From assembly GCA_019136175.1 (NCBI GenBank), contig JAGVUS010000360.1, forward strand, positions 1-9,769: a stretch of DNA of 9,769 nt. Direction: 5' to 3'. The notes beneath the pieces are model-generated. The model ran no database searches. It worked only from the letters and a program-made list of their open reading frames with translations, and had not been told where the DNA came from. Position numbers and translations under genes: made by a program. Below, in pieces: positions 1 to 6,134 of the stretch. Within the stretch, counting starts at the first letter, position 1; each line of letters begins with the position of its first letter. The DNA comes from Chloroflexota bacterium. Lineage in GTDB: Bacteria; Chloroflexota; Anaerolineae; Anaerolineales; Anaerolineaceae.

Positions 1-387
1 ATCAACGAAAGCTTCAGCCTGATGACCACCCCCAGCAATACCATGACCTTCTTCCAGGAAACCGCCCCCACCTCCCTGTGGGCGGCTGATGAAACCAGCG
101 CCGACACCATGCGGGTGGGGTACCTGCTCTATTCCTCGTTGACCCAATATGGTCTTGGCGGAAAGGGTGTTGAACCAGCACTGGCGGAATACTGGTATTC
201 CAATGAGGACCTGAGCGAGTGGACGTTTGACCTGCGCTATGGTGTTGCGTTCAGCAACGGTGCAACACTGGATGCCAATGATGTTGTGGCTACCTTTGCA
301 GCCCAATGGGATGCGTCCAATCCCAACCATGCCGGGCAATACAGCTACTTTAAGCGCTTCTTCGGCGAGTTTCTGAATCATCCATAA
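1..387 (+). CDS. ABC transporter solute-binding protein, family 5 (3' fragment)
   Basis: This open frame enters from the left edge and ends at TAA 385-387, so only the last 128 residues are visible; ATG 22 is internal. The product would be an extracytoplasmic peptide or nickel-type solute-binding protein (SBP_bac_5) feeding an ABC importer. The recognisable stretch is a PALAEYW-like segment, then WTFDLRYGVAFSNG and LDANDVV, which resembles the family signature (PALAESW, WTFxLRxGVxFHDG, TAEDVV). In ordinary family members that block lies in the N-terminal third, yet here the protein ends about 30 residues after it. The gene may therefore have a permuted or duplicated domain order, or be truncated. 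A terminator directly follows the stop, which favours a natural gene end. Family assignment is fairly secure; substrate is unknown. Confidence 0.75.
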   Translation: MNESFSLMTTPSNTMTFFQETAPTSLWAADETSADTMRVGYLLYSSLTQYGLGGKGVEPALAEYWYSNEDLSEWTFDLRYGVAFSNGATLDANDVVATFAAQWDASNPNHAGQYSYFKRFFGEFLNHP

Positions 388-404
388 AAAAACAACCAAT
401 CCAC

Positions 405-450
405 AAACATCCGGGATAAAACAGAAATTCATCCCGGATGTTTTGGTTTC
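405..450 (+). terminator. Intrinsic terminator after the solute-binding protein gene
   Basis: A 13-bp perfect stem (405-417 with 431-443, core CATCCGGGAT/ATCCCGGATG) with a 13-nt loop is followed by a T-rich tail. It starts 18 bp past the stop codon. Confidence 0.8.
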
Positions 451-478
451 TTCGCCCATTTCAGGTTACAATCCAGTT

Positions 479-516
479 TTGACAATTTTTTGACGCGCAC
501 CAGGTATCCTGTATTT
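479..516 (+). promoter_or_regulatory. Possible promoter of the lipoprotein gene
   Basis: A perfect TTGACA lies at 479-484 and a second TTGACG at 490-495. The only -10-like elements are weak: TATCCT at 505-510, 20 bp from the first, and TATTTG at 512-517, 16 bp from the second. The exact promoter is therefore uncertain. Confidence 0.4.
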
Positions 517-578
517 GTCCACCCCCTCGGGGGCAATCACCTGGCACGGAAATCATTCGTATGGAAAGGAATTTGTAA

Positions 579-2288
579 ATGAAAAGCCGACAATTCATCC
601 TCTACCTGGCATTGATCTTCACGATCCTGCTCGCCGCATGCGGCAAAACAGCCGTCCCCACCGCCCCGCCCACCGCGCAAGTCCCAACAGTCACCCCCAC
701 GGCTGCCGGGATTGCGCTTGGGCTTCAGCAGCGCAGCGAAGCTGGCGGTTATGCCTTTTATACCATTCCGGGGTTCAGCATCCAGACCGACCGGGAGGCA
801 ACCATCATGGTGGCGCCCGGCGGGAACGTGGATGAGGGACCGGCAATCTTCATGCTGGGTACAGCTGACCCTGGCACGGAAGCCATGACCCCGATGGAAA
901 TCCTGGAACTGTTCAGCCAGACCATTCCATTCCTGACGGACAACAAGCAGGAAGTCACCATCAAGGGGCTTGCCGGGACAACCGGTGACCTCGTTGGCAT
1001 GCCGGAAAATGCCCACCTGATGGGGCGGATTGGTGTCATCGTTCCGGAAGCCGGGCAGTATTTCCTTGTAATGGGCGTTTCGGATGAACCCCGGTGGGAG
1101 GAACTGGCGCCGTATTTTGACGCCGTGTTAAACACCACCGAATTTTTTGCCCCTGCTGCTGCCACACCTGCCGAATCGCCGGTCCCGGCGGCACTGGGCA
1201 TTCCGGAAGGATATGAATCCTACCTGTCCGTCAACCTGATGAGCCCCATCCAGGATGCCATCAACATCCTGGGGGAGCCGTATCAAAAATTGGAAGAACA
1301 TGGCTACCGCGGGTATTTGCTGCAATCCACCATTTATCGTTTCCTCGTCGAAGAAACAGAGATTGAGTTGATTGCAGACCGGACCGGCAACGTGGTGTAC
1401 AAGGCGATCAAAACCATCCCGGAAGGCACCCTGCCCACAGCCGAACAATTGGAGCAGGTTGAGGCAGGAATGACGCTTGCAGAGGTGAATGCCATCCTGG
1501 GCAGCGGGTACCTGCTGACCGAATTTGTGTCCGAAAAGGACACCTCCCTGCGCTACAGCGTCCATGCCTACCCCGGTGCAGCTGGTGAAGGACAGGCATC
1601 CGTCCTTTTCCTGGAAGATGACGTTGTGAATAAAATCATGGATCTGCCCGGCGTGGACCCTTTACCCTATACAGATACAATCCACCCGCGCATCCCCCTG
1701 CTGCTCTATCCACCCACCAACAGTTATCAGACGGTGGTGTTGGGCAACCCCGACTACAACAAATTTGTAAACATTCCGCTGGGCAGCACGTTGGCTGAAA
1801 TTAAAGCCGTGCTCGGCGAACCCAGCCGGGAATTGAAATCCTCCGATACGGCAGCCATCAAGTCCACAACCTACATATACAACAGCGCCACCGCCGGTGA
1901 GTTCGGTTTCAAGATCAAGGAACCCGATCCGAATGGCTTATTGCTGCAGGACAAAGACGGTCAATTGATTCACAAGTATGCTTCGTATCTCAAGGAAGAC
2001 AGCAACCTGCGCACCCGGCATATTTTGCAGGTTAAAAAAGGAATGAGCCTGGAGCAAATCACCCGGATTATGGGCGGTGAGGGGCGGATTTACGAAAACA
2101 AGTACGATGACAATGGACAGGAATTGATCAGCTATATCTGGGCAGGCACGCAGTATTCCAGCACAGTTTCAGCGGTTTTCAAGGCTGGCGAAACAACCGC
2201 CATGACTATCAACAGTTCGGCACAGGATGACCGCTATGAATTGAATTCACGCTACGAGGATTACATCCTGATCCTTCCCGCGGATTAA
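579..2288 (+). CDS. Lipoprotein with four BamE/BLIP-like repeats
   Basis: This is a predicted 569-residue secreted lipoprotein. Residues 1-20 form a signal peptide ending in the lipobox LLAAC with Cys21, followed by a Thr/Pro-rich linker to about residue 45. Residues 50-190 form one globular domain resembling bacterial stress-lipoprotein folds; I cannot name its family. After a second Ala/Pro linker come four related units at about 216-278, 291-356, 396-465 and 482-547. Each has the pattern 'xGMTLxEVxxILG' followed by beta strands. The last one (VKKGMSLEQITRIMGGEG) closely resembles BLIP/SmpA-OmlA or DUF3862 domains. ATG 579 is preceded by GGAAAGGA at 563-570. The protein is probably anchored at the outer face of the cytoplasmic membrane. 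Function is unknown; BamE-like repeats generally bind proteins. It is monocistronic, between a promoter and a terminator. Confidence 0.8.
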   Translation: MKSRQFILYLALIFTILLAACGKTAVPTAPPTAQVPTVTPTAAGIALGLQQRSEAGGYAFYTIPGFSIQTDREATIMVAPGGNVDEGPAIFMLGTADPGTEAMTPMEILELFSQTIPFLTDNKQEVTIKGLAGTTGDLVGMPENAHLMGRIGVIVPEAGQYFLVMGVSDEPRWEELAPYFDAVLNTTEFFAPAAATPAESPVPAALGIPEGYESYLSVNLMSPIQDAINILGEPYQKLEEHGYRGYLLQSTIYRFLVEETEIELIADRTGNVVYKAIKTIPEGTLPTAEQLEQVEAGMTLAEVNAILGSGYLLTEFVSEKDTSLRYSVHAYPGAAGEGQASVLFLEDDVVNKIMDLPGVDPLPYTDTIHPRIPLLLYPPTNSYQTVVLGNPDYNKFVNIPLGSTLAEIKAVLGEPSRELKSSDTAAIKSTTYIYNSATAGEFGFKIKEPDPNGLLLQDKDGQLIHKYASYLKEDSNLRTRHILQVKKGMSLEQITRIMGGEGRIYENKYDDNGQELISYIWAGTQYSSTVSAVFKAGETTAMTINSSAQDDRYELNSRYEDYILILPAD

Positions 2289-2312
2289 TTGCCTGCGGTC
2301 CTGATGATCTAC

Positions 2313-2346
2313 TCCCGCCTTCCCACCTGGAGGGCGGGATTTTTGT
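2313..2346 (+). terminator. Intrinsic terminator after the lipoprotein gene
   Basis: TCCCGCC at 2313-2319 pairs with GGCGGGA at 2333-2339, extended by a G-U and an A-U pair, and is followed by TTTTTGTT. It lies about 25 bp past the stop codon. Confidence 0.85.
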
Positions 2347-2415
2347 TGATCCAGGATGCATCTCTTTTTTGGAATATTACACCAGGTTGATCCCACCGCG
2401 GTATGTTTTATGTTC

Positions 2416-2444
2416 TTGCCTTTGAATTAAAATTATGGTAAACT
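2416..2444 (+). promoter_or_regulatory. Promoter of greA (extended -10)
   Basis: TTGCCT at 2416-2421 and TAAACT at 2439-2444 are separated by 17 bp. TG at 2436-2437 precedes the -10 by one base, giving an extended -10. Transcription would start near 2451, leaving a leader of about 120 nt before greA. Confidence 0.6.
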
Positions 2445-2473
2445 ATTGACAACCAAGGCAAAGGAAAAGTCAG

Positions 2474-2512
2474 GAAATCCCTCCAGCTGGAGAGGTTTTC
2501 TTTTCTTTTTAT
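2474..2512 (+). terminator. Terminator-like hairpin in the greA leader (candidate attenuator)
   Basis: A 12-base perfect palindrome, CTCCAGCTGGAG (2481-2492), sits inside a longer imperfect stem (GAAA/TTTC flanks, 2474-2500). It runs straight into a long T-rich tract (2496-2512, Ts with two Cs). It lies between the greA promoter and its start codon, so it should release a short RNA of about 60 nt unless bypassed. A second small stem, GCCGG 2528-2532 with CCGGC 2540-2544, follows. Confidence 0.6.
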
Positions 2513-2570
2513 TAACAGCCCCCAAAAGCCGGTGGAATTCCGGCAAATGTACACGCAGAGGAAGAAGAAA

Positions 2571-3041
2571 ATGCCACCCACCACCTTTTTAACCCAGGAA
2601 GGTTATAAAAAACTTCAGGATGAGCTTGACTACCTGCGGACCGTCAAGCGGGACGAGATTGCAAAGCGCCTGCACGAAGCCATGGAAGGCGGTGAGTTGA
2701 TTGAAAATGCCGAATATGAAGCCGCCAAAAACGAACAGGCATTTACAGAAGGACGCATTAAGGAGTTGGAAATCCTGCTGGCAACCGCGCGCGTGATTTC
2801 TGAAACTCCTGCTGCGCATGAAATTGTCCAGGTCGGCTCCACGGTCACCATCCAGGAGGAGGGTGCCATGGAAAGCGAAGTGTACAGTATTGTCGGCGCT
2901 GCCGAGGCGGATCCGATTAAGGGCAAGATTTCCAACGAATCCCCACTCGGGCGCGCCTTGCTGAACCATAAGGCAGGCGACCGGGTGCAGGTGGAGGCTC
3001 CGGCGGGTGCTTTTGTGGTGACAATCCACAAGGTGGAATAA
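2571..3041 (+). CDS. greA: Transcription elongation factor GreA
   Basis: GreA enters the RNA polymerase secondary channel and stimulates cleavage of backtracked RNA. The 156-residue product matches the usual length of about 158. The N-terminal coiled coil starts with TFLTQEGYKKLQDELDYLRT and carries the loop GELIENAEYEAAKNEQ, which holds the acidic tip that acts at the polymerase active site. The C-terminal FKBP-like domain has VGSTVTIQEE, PIKGKISNESPLGRALLNHKAGD and the final VEAPAG strand. I chose ATG 2571 because AGAGGAAG (2557-2564) is correctly spaced before it and because GreA proteins begin at this point. The in-frame GTG at 2532 would add 13 atypical residues. lysS lies downstream on the same strand beyond a terminator. 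Confidence 0.96.
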   Translation: MPPTTFLTQEGYKKLQDELDYLRTVKRDEIAKRLHEAMEGGELIENAEYEAAKNEQAFTEGRIKELEILLATARVISETPAAHEIVQVGSTVTIQEEGAMESEVYSIVGAAEADPIKGKISNESPLGRALLNHKAGDRVQVEAPAGAFVVTIHKVE

Positions 3042-3059
3042 CAAAAACCAGGCTTTTCC

Positions 3060-3094
3060 AAGCCCCGCCCAATCTCCAGGGGCGGGGCTTTTCA
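3060..3094 (+). terminator. Intrinsic terminator between greA and lysS
   Basis: AAGCCCCGCCC (3060-3070) and GGGCGGGGCTT (3080-3090) form an 11-bp perfect stem with a 9-nt loop, followed by a short T-rich tail (TTTTCATT). It starts 19 bp past the greA stop. Confidence 0.85.
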
Positions 3095-3140
3095 TTAAAA
3101 AATAGTATTAATTGCATGAAACTGGAAAGGAAATTTGAAA

Positions 3141-4655
3141 ATGGAACTTTCGGATCTTGAAAAAATCAGGCTTGCAAAACTCCAGCGCATGGAAGCAGAA
3201 GGCATTCCCCCCTTCCCCACCCGCGCCCACCTGACCCACACCACCCGCCAGGCAATTGAAGCCTTTGAAGCGGCGGAAGCTGGCAGCAACACACCCGTTG
3301 AAGCCACGCTGGGCGGTAGAATCCGTTCCCTGCGGCACATGGGCAAGCTCTCATTTGCCCATATTGAAGACAGCACCGGTCGTGTTCAGCTCTTCTTCCG
3401 AATCAACGAGGTGGGCGAGGAATTGCTAGCCCGCCTGCGCGAGGATTTTGACCTGGGTGATTTTGTGGAAGCAAGCGGCGTCATGCTCCGCACCCGCACC
3501 GGCGAAGTGAGCCTGCAGGTGCACAGCTTCCGGATGCTTGCCAAAGCCATCACTCCATTACCGGCTGCCAAGGATGAAGTGGTCAATGGGGAAGTGGTGC
3601 GGCATGCCGCCCTCACCGATCCCGAAACCCGCTACCGCCAGCGGTATGCCGACCTGGCTGTCAACCCGGAAGTACGGGAAATCTTCCGCACCCGGGCTGC
3701 CGTGATTGCAGCGCTGCGCCAGTTCCTCGATGAACGCGGCTTCCTGGAGGTGGAAACCCCCATCCTGCAGCCCATTTACGGCGGTGCAGCAGCGCGCCCG
3801 TTTGTCACCTATCACAACCAGTTAAAACAGCAGCTCTACCTGCGCATTTCCTTTGAACTGTACCTGAAACGCCTGCTGGTGGGCGGACTGGACCGGGTGT
3901 ATGAAATTGGGCGGGACTTCCGCAATGAGGGTATTTCCTTCAAACACAACCCCGAATTCACCCAGCTGGAATTCTATATGGCATATGCCGATTATCTCCA
4001 GATCATGGAAATGACCGAGCAGATGATCAGCTTTGTGGCTGAAAAAGCACTGGGAGGGCGCACCATCACATTCCGCGGCAATACGGTGGACCTGACCCCG
4101 CCGTGGAAACGCGTGGAGCTGCGCCAGGGCTTGATGGATGTCACTGGCATTGATATCAACGCCCATCCGGATGCAGCCAGCCTGGAAACTGCCATGCGGG
4201 AACGCGGACTGCCCGTCAAACCCGACCAGCCGCGCGGCAAGCTGATTGATGGTCTGCTGGGCGATTACCTGGAGCCCACACTGATTGAACCCACGTTTCT
4301 CTACAACTACCCGCGCGATATCTCCCCGCTTGCCAAAAGCATGCCGGGCGACCCCACCACGGTGGAGCGGTTTGAGGGATTTATTTGCGGCATGGAGCTT
4401 TGCAATGCGTTCACCGAGTTAAACGATCCAATTGACCAGGAAGCCCGCTTCCTGGAAATGGGACGCGCCTATGAGGATGCCGATGAAGAACGCCACCCGA
4501 TGGACGAGGATTACCTGAGGGCAATGGCGATGGGCATGCCGCCAACCGGTGGTTTTGGGATTGGGGTGGACCGGCTGGTCATGCTGTTGACGGGTCGTCC
4601 TTCCATCCGGGAGATTATTTTGTTCCCCCACCTGCGCGGGAGGGAGGACGAGTAA
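3141..4655 (+). CDS. lysS: Lysyl-tRNA synthetase, class II
   Basis: LysS attaches lysine to tRNA-Lys in an ATP-dependent reaction in the cytoplasm. The 504-residue product has the class IIb layout. An OB-fold anticodon-binding domain lies at about 58-137 (GRIRSLRHMGKLSFAHIED). The catalytic core carries motif 1 (GFLEVETPIL, about 200-209), motif 2 (FRNEG at about 260, then HNPEFT) and motif 3 (GFGIGVDRLVMLL, about 471-483, then SIREIILFP). The linker L-DPE-RYRQRYADL and the ELCNAFTELNDP lysine-site region are also typical. Family sequences usually read YLRIAPELYLKR where this one has YLRISFELYLKR. ATG 3141 follows GGAAAGG (3124-3130); an in-frame TTG two codons earlier is less likely. greA upstream is separated by a terminator, and I find no convincing promoter between them. 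Confidence 0.97.
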   Translation: MELSDLEKIRLAKLQRMEAEGIPPFPTRAHLTHTTRQAIEAFEAAEAGSNTPVEATLGGRIRSLRHMGKLSFAHIEDSTGRVQLFFRINEVGEELLARLREDFDLGDFVEASGVMLRTRTGEVSLQVHSFRMLAKAITPLPAAKDEVVNGEVVRHAALTDPETRYRQRYADLAVNPEVREIFRTRAAVIAALRQFLDERGFLEVETPILQPIYGGAAARPFVTYHNQLKQQLYLRISFELYLKRLLVGGLDRVYEIGRDFRNEGISFKHNPEFTQLEFYMAYADYLQIMEMTEQMISFVAEKALGGRTITFRGNTVDLTPPWKRVELRQGLMDVTGIDINAHPDAASLETAMRERGLPVKPDQPRGKLIDGLLGDYLEPTLIEPTFLYNYPRDISPLAKSMPGDPTTVERFEGFICGMELCNAFTELNDPIDQEARFLEMGRAYEDADEERHPMDEDYLRAMAMGMPPTGGFGIGVDRLVMLLTGRPSIREIILFPHLRGREDE

Positions 4656-4674
4656 ATTTCCGCTGCAAAATCCT

Positions 4675-4707
4675 GCCCCGCATTCCCAACGAATGCGGGG
4701 CTTGTCT
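4675..4707 (+). terminator. Terminator hairpin after lysS
   Basis: GCCCCGCATT (4675-4684) and AATGCGGGGC (4692-4701) form a perfect 10-bp stem with a 7-nt loop. The tail TTGTCTC is only moderately T-rich, so termination may be partial. Confidence 0.7.
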
Positions 4708-4708
4708 C

Positions 4709-4763
4709 AAAAAAGGTGAAAAAACTGCAATGAATGTTCAAAAAAGCGGAAAATTCCTCAAAA
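4709..4763 (+). promoter_or_regulatory. Phased A-tracts upstream of the lexA promoter
   Basis: A-runs lie at 4709-4714, 4719-4724, 4740-4745, 4750-4753 and 4760-4763. Their centres are spaced by about 10, 21, 9 and 10 bp, ending just before the -35 at 4771. Helical phasing of this kind predicts intrinsic curvature or an UP-like element. Confidence 0.5.
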
Positions 4764-4770
4764 TACCCTG

Positions 4771-4799
4771 TTGACACAGAACACTTGTTCGTATATAAT
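4771..4799 (+). promoter_or_regulatory. lexA promoter, perfect sigma-70 consensus
   Basis: TTGACA at 4771-4776 and TATAAT at 4794-4799 are separated by exactly 17 bp. Transcription should begin near 4806, giving a leader of about 34 nt. The spacer contains a LexA box, so this maximal-strength promoter is expected to be kept down by LexA. Confidence 0.93.
4779..4790. promoter_or_regulatory. LexA box 1 (SOS operator)
   Basis: GAACACTTGTTC is a perfect GAAC-N4-GTTC palindrome of the Bacillus type. It sits in the promoter spacer, where LexA binding would exclude RNA polymerase. Confidence 0.9.
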
Positions 4800-4809
4800 A
4801 ACCACAAGT

Positions 4810-4821
4810 GAACGATTGTTC
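4810..4821. promoter_or_regulatory. LexA box 2 (SOS operator)
   Basis: GAACGATTGTTC is a second perfect GAAC-N4-GTTC site, just downstream of the predicted transcription start. Its centre is 31 bp from that of box 1, close to three helical turns, so two dimers would lie on the same face of the DNA. Confidence 0.88.
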
Positions 4822-4839
4822 TGTATCAAGGAGGCTTTC

Positions 4840-5559
4840 ATGTCACCCAGAGAGAAGAAATTATCCGAACGGCATACCCGCATCATGGAATTCCTGAACG
4901 ATTTCCAGGAGAAGCGCGGCTACTCTCCCTCCATCCGCGAGATCGGCGATTTCATCGGAGTCAAGTCCACCTCTCTGGTGGACTATTATTTGCGCCAGTT
5001 GGAAGATATGGGCTACATCAGCCGCGATGGGCATGTTTCGCGCAGCATCTGCGTCTTAAAACCAGCCCCGTCTGCGGAAAAGAAAGCAGCTGCAACCAGC
5101 CCCATGGCTGCCCTGCGGGAAATGGTTTCCATCCCTCTGTTGGGGCGGATTGTTGCCAGTGCACCCATCCCCATGCCGCAGCTTTCCGACAGCAGCGATG
5201 GCTATTTTGGACCGGACTCTTCCGTGGATGTGGCGCGTTCCATGCTGCCCGTCCGCGAGCGCCCCAGTGAACTCTTTGCACTGGAAGTGGATGGCGACTC
5301 GATGATCGACGCGATGATCAACGATGGTGATATTGTCATCCTGCGCCCGGCAGTGGAAGCCAACAACGGCGACATGGTTGCCGTCTGGCTGGACGACCGG
5401 GATGAGACCACCCTCAAGTATTTCTACCGGGAAGGCAACCGCGTCCGCCTGCAGCCTGCCAACCCGACCATGGCTCCCATTTATATCGACAATCCCCGCC
5501 ACCTGCGGGTGATGGGCAAGGTGGTGATGGTCATTCGCCAGGTGGGTCTGGCAGCCTGA
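4840..5559 (+). CDS. lexA: SOS repressor LexA
   Basis: LexA represses SOS genes and self-cleaves when RecA filaments form on damaged DNA. The 239-residue product has the winged-helix DNA-binding domain at about 8-72 (SPSIREIGDFIGVKSTSLVDYYLRQLE) and a C-terminal S24 peptidase domain. The catalytic pair is Ser154 in GDSM and Lys193 in TTLKYFY, followed by the conserved RVRLQPANP. The cleavage region reads GRIVASAP, so the scissile bond aligns with Ala106-Ser107 rather than the usual Ala-Gly. The linker (73-92) is longer and more Ala/Lys-rich than in E. coli LexA. ATG 4840 has an ideal AAGGAGG at 4828-4834; the frame stays open further upstream but would run through the promoter. Two LexA boxes at the promoter indicate autoregulation. 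Confidence 0.97.
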   Translation: MSPREKKLSERHTRIMEFLNDFQEKRGYSPSIREIGDFIGVKSTSLVDYYLRQLEDMGYISRDGHVSRSICVLKPAPSAEKKAAATSPMAALREMVSIPLLGRIVASAPIPMPQLSDSSDGYFGPDSSVDVARSMLPVRERPSELFALEVDGDSMIDAMINDGDIVILRPAVEANNGDMVAVWLDDRDETTLKYFYREGNRVRLQPANPTMAPIYIDNPRHLRVMGKVVMVIRQVGLAA

Positions 5560-5587
5560 GCCACCATACCCGTTTCAATGGATTAAA

Positions 5588-5622
5588 AACAAGCCCCTCT
5601 CCACGTGCGAGAGGGGTTTGTT
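5588..5622. terminator. Bidirectional terminator between lexA and rplL
   Basis: A 14-bp stem (5588-5601 with 5609-5622, one G-U pair) has a 7-nt loop. On the plus strand a T-rich stretch follows; on the minus strand GTTTTTAATC follows. It can therefore stop both lexA and the convergent rplJL transcript. Confidence 0.88.
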
Positions 5623-5642
5623 CTTGGTCTTGTGTGTGAAAA

Positions 5643-6023
5643 CTAGGCGACTTCCACAACAGCGCCGGCAGCCTCGAGTTTTTCCTTGGCGTCCTTGGCT
5701 GCTTCCTTGCTCACACCGGTCAGGACCTTGGCGCCTGCGGTCTCAGCCATGGTCTTGGCTTCCACCAGACCGAGGTTGGTGAGCTGGCGGATGACCTTGA
5801 TGGTCTCAATCTTCTTGGGACCGGCATCCTTGAGGACAACATCGAATTCCGTCTTTTCCTCGACGGGCTCAGCAGCGGCGGCAGCCACAGGGGCGGCGGC
5901 AACAGCAGCCACAGGAGCGGCGGCGGAAACGCCCCACTTCTCTTCCAGCATCTTGACCAGTTCGGCAGCTTCCAGAACGGACAGCGCGCTCAGTTCTTCA
6001 ACAAGTTTCGACAGATCAGCCAT
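5643..6023 (-). CDS. rplL: Ribosomal protein L7/L12
   Basis: L7/L12 forms the mobile stalk of the large subunit, present in several copies on L10, and recruits translational GTPases. The 126-residue product shows the three expected parts. The dimerisation helices span 1-32 (LSKLVEELSALSVLEAAELVKMLEEKW). An Ala/Pro-rich hinge spans about 33-54. The globular C-terminal domain spans about 57-126 with FDVVLKDAGPKKIETIKVIR, LGLVEAK and VSKEAAKDAKEKLEAAGA. The loop after EAK (TMAETAGAKVLTG) departs from the usual LVEGAPKPVKEG. The ATG has AAGGAGA (6032-6038) eight bases upstream. It follows rplJ after 111 nt containing two hairpins and is the last gene before the terminator, with no rpoB behind it. 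Confidence 0.97.
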   Translation of the reverse strand: MADLSKLVEELSALSVLEAAELVKMLEEKWGVSAAAPVAAVAAAPVAAAAAEPVEEKTEFDVVLKDAGPKKIETIKVIRQLTNLGLVEAKTMAETAGAKVLTGVSKEAAKDAKEKLEAAGAVVEVA

Positions 6024-6070
6024 TTCAAAAATCTCCTTACGATTGGTTGTTTTCTAATTGTTTATGGTTT

Positions 6071-6120
6071 CCCTGGTTTGCACCAGGGTTCAATCCGGTG
6101 GCGGAACGCCCAACCCCCGG
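6071..6120 (-). other. Two stem-loops between rplJ and rplL
   Basis: CCCTGGT (6071-6077) and ACCAGGG (6082-6088) form a 7-bp stem with a 4-nt loop. Next to it, CCGG 6095-6098 pairs with CCGG 6117-6120 around an inner GGCG-GAA-CGCC stem (6100-6110). Neither has a T-tract on the minus strand, so they are not terminators. They could be RNase sites or elements that tune L12 output relative to L10. Confidence 0.45.
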
Positions 6121-6134
6121 TGATCATTGTTACA

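Noticed and set aside
537..1201. Minus-strand open frames opposite the lipoprotein gene
   Set aside because: They overlap a well-supported lipoprotein with signal peptide and ribosome-binding site, and their composition is that of shadow frames.
2532..2570. Upstream GTG start for greA
   Set aside because: The 13 added residues are not GreA-like, the GTG lies in a small hairpin, and ATG 2571 has the well-spaced AGAGGAAG.
4771..4839. Upstream extension of lexA from TTG 4771
   Set aside because: This TTG is the -35 hexamer itself, so the added residues would be read from untranscribed DNA. ATG 4840 has an ideal ribosome-binding site.
5686..6057. Plus-strand Ser/Ala/Thr-rich open frame opposite rplL
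   Set aside because: The low-complexity product is simply the complement of the L7/L12 Ala-rich hinge and has no start signals.
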